The notes below the pieces were generated by a model. That model ran no database searches. It saw only the letters and a program-made list of their open reading frames with translations, and was not told the origin of the DNA. Source: Hyalella azteca (taxonomy: Eukaryota; Arthropoda; Malacostraca; Amphipoda; Hyalellidae). Taken from it: a stretch of 64,000 nucleotides of DNA. The DNA lies in contig NW_025946900.1 of the NCBI RefSeq assembly GCF_000764305.2, positions 1 through 64,000 on the forward strand, written 5' to 3'. This document shows, piece by piece, positions 10,221 to 19,013 of the stretch (its first letter is position 1; every line of letters begins with the position of its first letter). The position numbers were made by a program, and so were the translations under genes.

Positions 10221-10400
10221 GTGAGCCGGGCTAGTGAGCCGGGCTAGTGAGCCGGGCTAGTAAGCCGGGCTAGTGAGCCGGGCTCGTGAGCCGGGCTACA
10301 GAGTCGGGCTAGTGAGCCGGGCTAGTGAGCCGGGCTAGTGAGCCGGGCTCGTGAGCCGGGCTAGTGAGCCGGGCTAGTGAGCCGAGCTCGTGAGCCGAGT
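10221..10400 (+). repeat. 13-bp minisatellite made from the calpain splice donor
   Basis: GTGAGCCGGGCTA is repeated about 14 times with variants (GAGCTC, TAAGCC). The first copy is the 5' splice site of the exon ending at 10220, so every full copy restates a GTGAG donor. With the acceptor array on its other side, this exon is enclosed by arrays derived from both of its splice sites. Confidence 0.93.
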
Positions 10401-11122
10401 GTGTGCGTGAGCCGAAATCCTAAATGTGTTCATTTTGTCGCATTGATCAACGCCACGTTGTTTTTTACGGAATTTATATAACTAATATAAGTAATTACGT
10501 AGATTAATTAAATTAGAGAAATATAAGAGTATTTAAAGTAATTTTTAATATCTTTTCTTACTGCTAAGCCATAAAAAAATTCCGTAAGACAAATTTTGTC
10601 GAAAATTTGACAAATGTCAACCTAAACACTTATCATTCATCCTCAACGGGTGAAATTTTACTTATGGGCAAATACTTGATCAATCAGTAAATACAATTTT
10701 TTTGCGGTGCAAATTCACCACCTGTACAAATTTGCCTCTTCTCGCCTGAAATCCTTCACAAACCCAAGAAATTTGTCCTCCAACGCGAAAAATTTACACA
10801 AAAATATCAGAAGTTTTTCCGAATCTGCAGACATTTAGCAGCGACCAGCACAGACGATGAAGCTTTATAATGTAATAGATGTGTGACTAGATGTGTGTAA
10901 TGTAATAGATATAATGTAATAGATGTATAATGTAATAGGTACGAGAGGGTGAGTGGGTAAGACTGACACAGGCTGCTGCAAACTCCATACTTTGATAACG
11001 ATTACTTTTTAAGAACTGAGGAAGCAAATCGTATGTTGAGAGCATGCCATTGCTGCATTGCCAACAGTCCAGTTATAATTTCAACCGGATTTCGAATTTC
11101 AACTCAACCCCTGACCCCGCAG
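10401..11122. other. calpain intron, no further exon recognised
   Basis: AT-rich DNA. The remaining C2-like domain exons and the linker to the EF-hand domain are expected here but not seen. Short repeats of an ATAATGTAATAGATGTG type occur at about 10869-10942. Confidence 0.45.
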
Positions 11123-11250
11123 AGTCCGAGTTCGAAGGCTTCAGTAAGGACATCTGACGCTCCATGATCTCCTTGATGGACGTTGACCGCTCCGGCAAAC
11201 TTGGCTTGCGCGAGTTCATCCGACTCTGGACCGACATCCGCACCTGGATG
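11123..11250 (+). pseudogene. calpain penta-EF-hand exon with an in-frame TGA
   Basis: After the acceptor CTGACCCCGCAG the frame reads SEFEGFSKDI, then TGA at 11155-11157, then RSMISLMDVDRSGKLGLREF and IRLWTDIRTWM, ending at the donor GGATG/GTGAGC. The loop DVDRSGKLGLRE has the EF-hand pattern (acidic 1, 3, S5, hydrophobic 8, E12) and the context is that of the calpain calcium-binding domain. Related proteins have Cys where the TGA lies, so one base change (TGC to TGA) or a sequencing error explains it. The exon follows the two C2-domain pieces in correct order. Confidence 0.85.
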
Positions 11251-11321
11251 GTGAGCGACTCTGGACCGACATCCGCACCTTGATGTTGAGTGACTCTGAA
11301 CCGACATTCGCACGTGGAAAG
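11222..11321 (+). repeat. 35-bp triplication of the calpain exon end and donor
   Basis: GACTCTGGACCGACATCCGC followed by ACCTGGATGGTGAGC starts at 11222, 11257 and 11292. The first copy is the real exon end and donor. The second has GTTGAG and the third GAAAGG at the donor position, so the copies appear to decay away from the exon. Confidence 0.92.
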
Positions 11322-12162
11322 GAGATCATCCATGTTGGTGTCAGCACTCTGGGAGTGGGTTGTAGCTTTTTATTTCGATGGTCATGCACGCGCTGGGAAA
11401 GGTGGACCAAGGAGGACCACGTGCCTGATAGCGTGACGCATCATGCTGTGAAAAGCGTGACGGATGATTTACCTCCTCTGCAGCGTGAAGGATCGAGGAC
11501 GTAACAAAGATGATACGTCAATCAGCTTGTTGTGCGATGTTGCCACTAAAAAGCAGTCAGTCAAAGCGTATTTCAGGAGCGCAAGGGATAGATACAGCCA
11601 AGTTTTGGGGACTCCCTTCTGGACTGCCCTGGAGGGAGATCGGTATTTGATGCATAGGATAAAGTATATAAATAGCTACCGAATTATGCTATGAAGGAGG
11701 TCGTAGATGGCAATAATGGTAAGGTGAGAGTGTGGTCGACTTTATTGAACACATTTAAGGGGACGAAGTTAGCAGCCAACGACTCGCGATCTTTTTCGCG
11801 AGCTTGAGGAGAGCAGTGACCGTTGTGTGACACGGTTTGATGTAGACAAAATATAGGGATGCGTGAGAAGATCCGAGATTGTGCCTATCAAAGAAGAGTA
11901 AAGGTTTGTATGGGTGTGACTCTGGTTATACCCTTTACAACTCCAAGGACTACTTCTAACTCTACGCCAATGAAAGCTAATCGAAATTTGTAAAAATTTG
12001 CGTTGTTATAACGATGGCCTTACTCTTCCATCCCCATAACTGCTTCAAGCTCCACGATATGTATGGATCCTCTGAGTTGTAATGTTTATATCCCCTTATC
12101 TCTTGACTTATATAGTTATTATAACCCCTGTCTCATACTATAACCCCCCCTACCCCTAGAAC
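11322..12162. other. no gene recognised
   Basis: A moderately GC-rich part (about 11330-11700) has short open frames on + (11280-11504, 11464-11694) but no familiar motif. The later calpain EF-hands are not visible. Confidence 0.4.
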
Positions 12163-12200
12163 CTGTCTCTTATACACATCTAGATGTGTATAAGAGACAG
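12163..12200. other. Nextera/Tn5 mate-pair junction adapter (assembly artefact)
   Basis: Same 38-bp palindrome as at 9374. The sequence after it is the 23-bp calpain-donor minisatellite located at 9287-9373, about 2.8 kb upstream. Confidence 0.98.
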
Positions 12201-12310
12201 GGGTATACGAGGGCGCCTGGTGAGGGTATACGAGGGCGCCTGGTGAGGGTATACGAGGGCGCCTGGTGAGGGTATACGAGGGCGCCTGGTGAGGGTATAC
12301 GAGGGCGCCN
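12201..12310 (+). repeat. displaced 23-bp minisatellite ending in a gap N
   Basis: Copies of GAGGGCGCCTGGTGAGGGTA (plus TAC) lie between the adapter and the N at 12310. They most likely belong at about 9.34 kb. Confidence 0.85.
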
Positions 12311-12505
12311 TTTTTTGAAAGCCTTCATATTTCCAGTAAAATGTATACTAGTTTTTAAATAAGATTTATTTTTACATGGCGGATAAACATTAATTTGTCC
12401 GTTTCCAGACCAATTGTTTTGCCGCTGGCGTTTCCACATATGTGCACATTTCACGTATAAAATTTATAGGCTATTCCTACAGATATTAGAATTGATATTA
12501 TTATA

Positions 12506-12540
12506 ACTTAACCTAACATAACCTAACCTAACCTAAACTA
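12506..12540. repeat. short (CCTAA)n tract
   Basis: Irregular CCTAA pentamers (three exact in a row). This is the complement of the arthropod telomere unit TTAGG, but the tract is short and interstitial and could be an ordinary microsatellite or the tail of an element. Confidence 0.5.
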
Positions 12541-12884
12541 ACAACACGAATTGACAGTAGCGTTAAACTAAACCCTCTAAGGTTGCTTTCCAGATGCTGC
12601 TACTCGGTTGACCATTTAAAGTTTTGCCGTCATCCATTTAGGAATAAAATATTTGTAATATTCGAAAAGATTTTCCAGGTCGGTGAGAGGAAGTCGCAGC
12701 GTCTGGTATCTTTGCCCGTGCACTGATTGGTTGTTTTGAATTCTTGTCGCTTCGTGATTGGTCAAAATGCCAATAATTGGTTGTTGATAGCTTCGACGAC
12801 TAAATAACTAACTAAATAAATAATAACTTTCAGGGAATAAAAATATACCTTTACCACCCTGACAAAAACATGTTTGGTGAAATT

Positions 12885-12945
12885 CTGTTGTTGTAGTGCA
12901 GTGGTAGTGGGTGGAGCTGGTCGTTGGTTCGAGCCTTCTGAAGCT
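12885..12945 (+). mobile_element. tRNA-like SINE fragment
   Basis: The A-box-like TAGTGCAGTGGTAG (12894-12907) and the good B box GGTTCGAGCC (12926-12935) have tRNA-like spacing. The T-stem bases do not pair well, so an intact tRNA gene is unlikely. Confidence 0.4.
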
Positions 12946-13172
12946 CAGTTCATTTCTTGGTGTCGCTGGCGAGCAAAGCATACGTAGCCGTCGAGGGTGG
13001 TGCATCAGTATGGCCTTGATATTCGCCCAAAACTAACTCGTTCGTCGTCACGGGCATGCATTACTTTGGTGGCCACATTGATGGTAGATGCTCTTAAGAT
13101 GGCGGCTCTGCCACCGTTTCGAGTTTAATCTACACAGGGTTTTAATGATGTTATCGGTGACTAACTAGTTGC

Positions 13173-13910
13173 AGGTGAGTCAATGGAGACTGGCGTACCT
13201 TCCGAAGAAGCCATCGATGAGTTTGTGTGTCATTTTATTCATGTTATTAACGGTTAACTGATCTAGGTTAACCAGGGGAGTACGAGCCACCTTCTGAGGA
13301 GGGCATCGGGGCTTTGAATGTCATTTTATTCATGTTATTGACGGTTAACTGACATAGGTTAACCATGAGAGTCCGAGCCACCTTCCGAGGAGGCCATCGA
13401 GGAGTTTGTATGTCATTTTATTTATGTTATTGACGGTTAACTGATCTAGGTTAACCAGGGTAGTCCGAGCCACCTTCTGAGGAGGCCGTCGAGGAGTTTA
13501 TATGTCATTTTATTCATGTTATTGACGGTTAACTGATCTAGATTAACCATGAGAGTCCGAGCCACCTTCCGACGAAGCCATCGAGGAGTTTGTAGGTAAT
13601 TTTATTCATGTTATTGACGGTTAACTGATCTAGGTTAAGCAGGGGAGTCCAAACCACCTTCCGAGGAGGCCATCGAGGAGTTTGTATGTCATTTTATTCA
13701 TGTTATTGACGGTTAACTGATCTAGGTTAACCAGGGGAGTCCGAGCCACCTCCCGAGTAGGCAATCGAGGACTTTGTATGTCATTTTATTCATGTTATTG
13801 ACGGTTAACTGATCTAGGTTAACCAGGGGAGTCCGAGCCTCCTCCCGAGTAGGCAATCGAGGAGTTTGTATGTCATTTTATTCATGTTATTGACGGTTAA
13901 CTGATCGCAG
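13173..13910 (+). repeat. 92-bp array of copies of an exon's acceptor and 5' end
   Basis: About eight units. Each has the intron end (GACGGTTAACTGATCTAG), then about 46 bp homologous to the start of the exon at 13911 (GTCCGAGCCACCTTCCGAGG and on), then GTATGTCATTTTATTCATG. Each unit thus keeps an AG before, and a donor-like GTATGT after, an exon-like block of about 50 bp. Copies differ by several substitutions, so the duplications are old. Confidence 0.93.
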
Positions 13911-14041
13911 GTGAACCATGGGAGTCCGAGCCGCCTTCCGAGGAGGCCATCGAGGAGTTCTACAACTCCTTGTTGGAGGAGACCGCGGAACTGCAGCGGG
14001 ATGCTCCTGCTGAGGAGGAGCCAGAGGAAGAGGAGGAGTGA
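13911..14041 (+). CDS. terminal exon of an unrecognised acidic protein
   Basis: The acceptor is CTGATCGCAG and the stop TGA is at 14039-14041. The frame reads EPWESEPPSEEAIEEFYNSL, then LEETAELQRDAPAEEEPEEE and a final EE. The product end is strongly acidic with a poly-Glu tail. I do not recognise the family. The local codon use is GC-rich against an AT-rich background, which supports coding. The array of eight diverged copies of its first about 46 bases directly upstream implies repeated tandem duplication across its 3' splice site. No upstream exon was identified, and whether the gene is separate from calpain is not known. Confidence 0.6.
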
Positions 14042-14645
14042 AGGATGATGCGATGGTGCAAAAGCACCATCAGAGCGGGGACATTATACTGATGCACTTT
14101 TCTGCCCGGCCAAACTGGGCCAGAATTACCCAGAAAAGGACAAACGTACATCGATATTAGGACACTATCTCACTAATTTCTATGAGTGTACGCAATACTT
14201 TCTTTTCCTAAGTTTATTTACAAAATATTATTAGACATGTTTGGTTAAAAATGATGCCAGTTTTATTAAGAACGTCTTTTGTTTATGATCATATGCTTGA
14301 GGAATCGTTCGTCAGTTTCGTATGCAGATGAATATTGATTTTCATAGTAAACATTATGGACTAGTTGAAGCTCGGGGTTTCTTGCATCGCTTGTTGGGTC
14401 TCCTGTTTTTTGCCTGATTGTTGCGAGGTAGTGGCTCAGAATATTGTCAAAGAGTGAATTAGAGTAACCGTTGTTGATGAAGGCTTGTTTTAGTTTAAAG
14501 ATGCTGTCGTGAAATAACTGCCAAGTATGTGATATTTTATAGGTGCGGTGGATTAATGCCTTGATGGTGCTGTCTTTATATCGTTGGGGGCATTCACTGC
14601 GCGTTGAGGTATATACCGTTATTGGTGGGCTTCTGGTATACTGAA
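14042..14645. other. 3' flank of the acidic-protein exon
   Basis: No further gene seen. The stretch at 14171-14190 is shared exactly with 8894-8913. No clear AATAAA is close to the stop. Confidence 0.4.
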
Positions 14646-14649
14646 GTTA

Positions 14650-14875
14650 TGAAGTTATCAGTGGCCTTTGAATTTTGTTGAGTTGAAGGTGGGCTTAATT
14701 TTGTTGATAGAGAAGGTGAGTTGAAATTTTTTGATAGTAAAAGTGTGTTGAATTTTGTTGATTTGAAGGTGTGTTGAATTTTGTTGATATGTAGGTAGGT
14801 TGAAGTTTGTTGATAGTAAAAGTTGGTTGAATTTCTTCAACAATAAAGGCAATTGCTTGAACTTTTTTAATATCG
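14650..14875 (+). repeat. degenerate minisatellite of about 30 bp with donor-like sites
   Basis: Units of the type GTTGAATTTTGTTGATAGTA recur; several include GAAG/GTGAG or GTAGGTAGG-like sequences. No parent exon was found upstream. Confidence 0.7.
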
Positions 14876-15548
14876 AAGATAGGTTGCTTTTTTCAACCCC
14901 CAGGGCAGGTTGTGCTCAGCTCATGCACTCATATACCGGAGTGAGGCTTCCTGTTCTATATCAAACCCGCTGCACGCACACCGCTGGTATACCGCATATA
15001 ATGCGTGTAAATGGTATAGTGATCAAAATATATCAGATATTGCGGCGTCATGTAATTCCTTGAAATTAATGCAATATCCTGTACTGAACCTCCAGTTTGA
15101 CTTTACTTTCTTGACTACGAAATAAGTTATAATCAATAAATAAAATATGTATTTATATATTCCCTTTCTACTTATCGTTTCCGATTTCAAAATTATTTTT
15201 TTTAAATTACAATACTGAAAATATTGTCAGTACTAAAAAATATGAAGCAAAGGTATAAATGTTTGAAATGCTTTAAAATGATTCATTTAACCATAAAAGT
15301 GGTCCTTGTGTTCAAAAATTAGTTCCTCTTAATTGTATAATTAAGGAAAAATTTTATTAAACTTGATTTCTGGCGTTGAAATCAAATTTCCAACTTGCAA
15401 TATTTACTAAAATTTGCTCTTGTACAATTCCCAGTTAAGATTTTGTCGCTCTTAAATTTGAAAAATTTTAAGATTTTTAACGCAAAACTATCTGAAAATC
15501 CGCTAACCTTTTATTGCATTTTATTCATTCGTGTTTTTCACGAATGAA
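14876..15548. other. no gene seen
   Basis: AT-rich DNA apart from a GC-richer patch at about 14890-15010 without recognisable coding similarity. Confidence 0.45.
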
Positions 15549-15577
15549 ATGTACAGGGTGACCCAAAAAAAGTTAGT
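15549..15577 (+). mobile_element. lone Tc1/mariner-type terminal sequence
   Basis: TACAGGGTGACCCAAAAAAA has the TA plus CAGGGTGNCCCA form common at termini of Tc1/mariner/IS630-like transposons. I found no matching inverted end and no transposase nearby, so this is a single decayed end or a MITE fragment. Confidence 0.4.
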
Positions 15578-18100
15578 AAAAGTAAAGGCGAGAAATTTTT
15601 CATTTATTTTAATTCATTTGTTCCTTATTTCCTTTGATGCAATCGTTAATTAACGATGTAATAATTTACCACGCCTCCTGTGTGCTAATTTAAAAAGGAA
15701 AATTAGGGGGTATGGTGTGTGGTATGTCTGGGTGAACAAGGTATAGGGGGCACGCGAGGATGGGGCTTGTGGGAGGTGTTGGATTCGTTGATATTTGTTA
15801 ATTTCAGGTACTGAAACCTGAGCCTTTGAAATATATTAGGACGTATATATAAATTAGGTCACATATATCATATTGAGACACGCGCATGATGGGTTTTGCC
15901 TTAATTCGGTCAATTCAAGTTCATGAATTTAAAGGGAGCGTCTTGGCTAAACAATTTGCAAAGGATGGGACACCCAAGAGACCACCTTCCTTTAGCCCCG
16001 CTTGTTGTTTTTAGTTCACTCCCGCGCCAAATGAGGCTTAACGGTTTCCTTATTATGCGTGCGTTTTCTATTTATCCTTGTGTTTTATGTTACTCAGATG
16101 CATTTCAATTACAGATACCACAACACACAGATATTTTCTGTTTTTGCATGGTAGTTTTGTTTCGTATCTTGAGTAACATCACAACAGCTCCTTTTCTTCT
16201 TATCAATATTTTTTCCTGCATTCAGATCTTTAAGGACGATGGCGCCATTTCATTACTCATCAGGCCCTTGTGATTTTTTAACTTTTTACAACACTTCTGT
16301 CTAACTTCAATTCTTGTTGGTTGTTTGGTTGGTTTTTTGTTTGTATGTCTGCTACAAATCTTATAATCGATATTTAATACACTTCTACCCCTCCAATCGA
16401 TCTGAATTTTTGCACACTTGCGTAAAGTTGGAGACAATGCATGAATATATTGACAGATGAAATAATTTTGAATTTTTTAATTTTCCATAAATGAAAAAAG
16501 TAAAATTAATTTTCTTTAGTATTTAGAAATAAATTTAGAAATTCATTGTACATGTGCAACATCGGAGACGCTGGATTCTTAGGAAGTGTCGCCTTTAAAA
16601 AGTAATTTTTAAACGCATATTATTTATATTTAGTTGTCGATGTTGATGCTCATAGGAGGTTAACAAAAATATCTAGATTTTCGTTTTTTGTGATTTGTTT
16701 TCCGAGATTCGACTTTACCAAGAACTCTTATGCCGTTTAGGGGAGATGGTAGGCGGTATCGGGAAGAGTTAGATAAATACGTTTCCGTAATTCGTTCATT
16801 TATGTATTTTCTTGAAAAGCTTCGAATCTTGAACCTAAGACGGCCATCTTTATTTATATGTATTTTTGCCTTTGAAGGAACACCACTACAAATTGTGCAA
16901 AGTAAACAGCTTTCAATTTAAGAATTGATTCGCTAAAAGAGCTTCTGTTTCTACGTTAAGTGGTAAGAATTAGCAATTAATGTTCGCTTAGCGATATCAC
17001 CAAATATTTAGTTTACGTGATTTTTTAAAGAAGTCGTTAAACTCTTTTCTATTAGCGCTTTTACCGAGGATGTTTTCAAAACTGAGTGAATATTTCAAGT
17101 TGTTTTAGCTGAATAAGATTTCTCGCATAGATTTCTCGCATAGAAAAATATCATAGTTATAAATATTTAAAAAATTAAAGTGTTAAAAGTTTAAGAAAGT
17201 GTGAAAATCTTTTTTACTGGAGGACATATATAATATTCAATTATAAGTTACATTTGCAGAATCAAATTTACAAATGTCAAGACCCATTACGATACATGCA
17301 TTTAAAATATTTCCAGGATTACAATTATTGATTCATTATTCATCCTCATCATAGATGTTGACTGAAGCTACGTCATTTTGTAATAAAATATCATAATGTT
17401 GATAATGGGTTGGTCAAATTTTCCCTCTGTATTTAAAACTATAAATATTTTTACTTAAATAGTTTAACCAGATTTTGCATTATGTATGAGTAAGTCTTGC
17501 GTCATATTTTTAGAAAAATGTATTTCATCACTTTCTTACACTATCGTTTATGTGTATCTTTTGACCAAACGTGTCATAATTTGCAGTCAAACTTAATGTT
17601 TACAAGTTCGACATTTGTTGTTAAGTTAAAGTCTAACTTGGATTACAAAAAAACTATTTTGAAATGATCCGCCTTTGTCTAAGAGATTGAAATGAATGGT
17701 GCTTAGTCAATGCCCGACACTCCTACAAAAGAACAACGTTATCGTCGGGATGTTTTCTTGGTTAGAAAACAATTGAAAATATGAGAAAAGACTTGAACCA
17801 CACTTTTATTTACTCACAATAAATTATAACTTAGTTACAGTTTTATATATGCTAACTGTTTTTTATAAATTTTAAAATTCTCTGAAGCATAATTTTTTGG
17901 TACAGAGGGAAAATGCGAGCTTTCAATAAATTAAAGGCACGTGTGGTTAACTCAGTATGAATTACAACTTCATAGACCTAAATTTTTTAAATTTAGAATG
18001 AGGTAGAAAAACTACTATACCGGTATTATAAATTAAGTTGAATAATTGTTATGGTATATATTGTACAAAAATCTGGTGGAATTCAATTTAAATTTATTAG
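15578..18100. other. no supported gene
   Basis: AT-rich DNA. Frames at 15923-16273 (+), 16222-16437 (minus) and 16730-16921 (+) match nothing I know and lack splice or codon support. Confidence 0.45.
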
Positions 18101-18231
18101 TCCTAATAATCCGCTTTTCTGGCCGGTGTCAAGCCGAACCCGAAGAAGAATCATTGCAGCAAGAATATTCAGATTTCCTGCACCACTCTAACCGCACGGT
18201 GCTCCTGCTTCACTGGTGTTTTTCCTTGCAG

Positions 18232-18406
18232 TTCTGAGAAGGCATACCTGCAGCATCTCAGCTCGGCCGCGGTTCTGCTCTCCTCTTGGTCTGGCGTTGT
18301 GGTGGCTCGACGAGAGCGTGGTTCCCCTACCTGGAGCTCAGACGTTCTCCTGCTCGGCAGCGGTGGCACGCTGGTGCTATACGCCTTAGCTCCGGAGACG
18401 TCAGAG
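18232..18406 (+). CDS. probable internal exon, gene unknown
   Basis: A GC-rich island is bounded by a strong acceptor (TGGTGTTTTTCCTTGCAG) and a good donor (TCAGAG/GTGAGG). The exon is 175 bp: one leading base plus 58 open codons ending in phase 0, reading SEKAYLQHLSSAAVLLSSWS then GVVVARRERG and DVLLLGSGGTLVLYALAPET. The hydrophobic, Gly/Ser-rich strands could belong to a beta-propeller or an extracellular domain, which is a guess. The same frame is also open upstream to about 18104. A gap N (18416) and a minisatellite follow the donor immediately. Confidence 0.45.
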
Positions 18407-18416
18407 GTGAGGCTTN

Positions 18417-19013
18417 AAGTTACTAAGTCCTGCAGTCATGAATACTTAAGTTGTCTGCTGCAGAGAATACTAAGTTACTAAGTCCTGCAGTCATGAATAC
18501 TTAAGTTGTCTGCTGCAGAGAATACTAAGTTACTAAGTCCTGCAGTCATGAATACTTAAGTTGTCTGCTGCAGAGAATACTAAGTTACTAAGTCCTGCAG
18601 TCATGAATACTTAAGTTGTCTGCTGCAGAGAATACTAAGTTACTAAGTCCTGCAGTCATGAATACTTAAGTTGTCTGCTGCAGAGAATACTAAGTTACTA
18701 AGTCCTGCAGTCATGAATACTTAAGTTGTCTGCTGCAGAGAATACTAAGTTACTAAGTCCTGCAGTCATGAATACTTAAGTTGTCTGCTGCAGAGAATAC
18801 TAAGTTACTAAGTCCTGCAGTCATGAATACTTAAGTTGTCTGCTGCAGAGAATACTAAGTTACTAAGTCCTGCAGTCATGAATACTTAAGTTGTCTGCTG
18901 CAGAGAATACTAAGTTACTAAGTCCTGCAGTCATGAATACTCAAGTTGTCTGCTGCAGAGAATACTAAGTTACTAAGTCCTGCAGTCATGAATACTCAAG
19001 TTGCCTGCTGCAT
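18417..19013. repeat. 55-bp minisatellite, about 11 nearly identical copies
   Basis: The unit is AAGTTACTAAGTCCTGCAGT, then CATGAATACTTAAGTTGTCT, then GCTGCAGAGAATACT. Copies are almost identical, with a T-to-C change in the last two, so this is a young array. It begins directly after the N at 18416, ten bases past an exon donor, so its true length is unknown. Confidence 0.95.

Noticed and set aside
12170..12454. 94-codon minus frame
   Set aside because: Consists of array, gap N and adapter sequence.
12506..12540. Telomere end or telomere fusion site
   Set aside because: Only a few irregular CCTAA units inside otherwise ordinary sequence.
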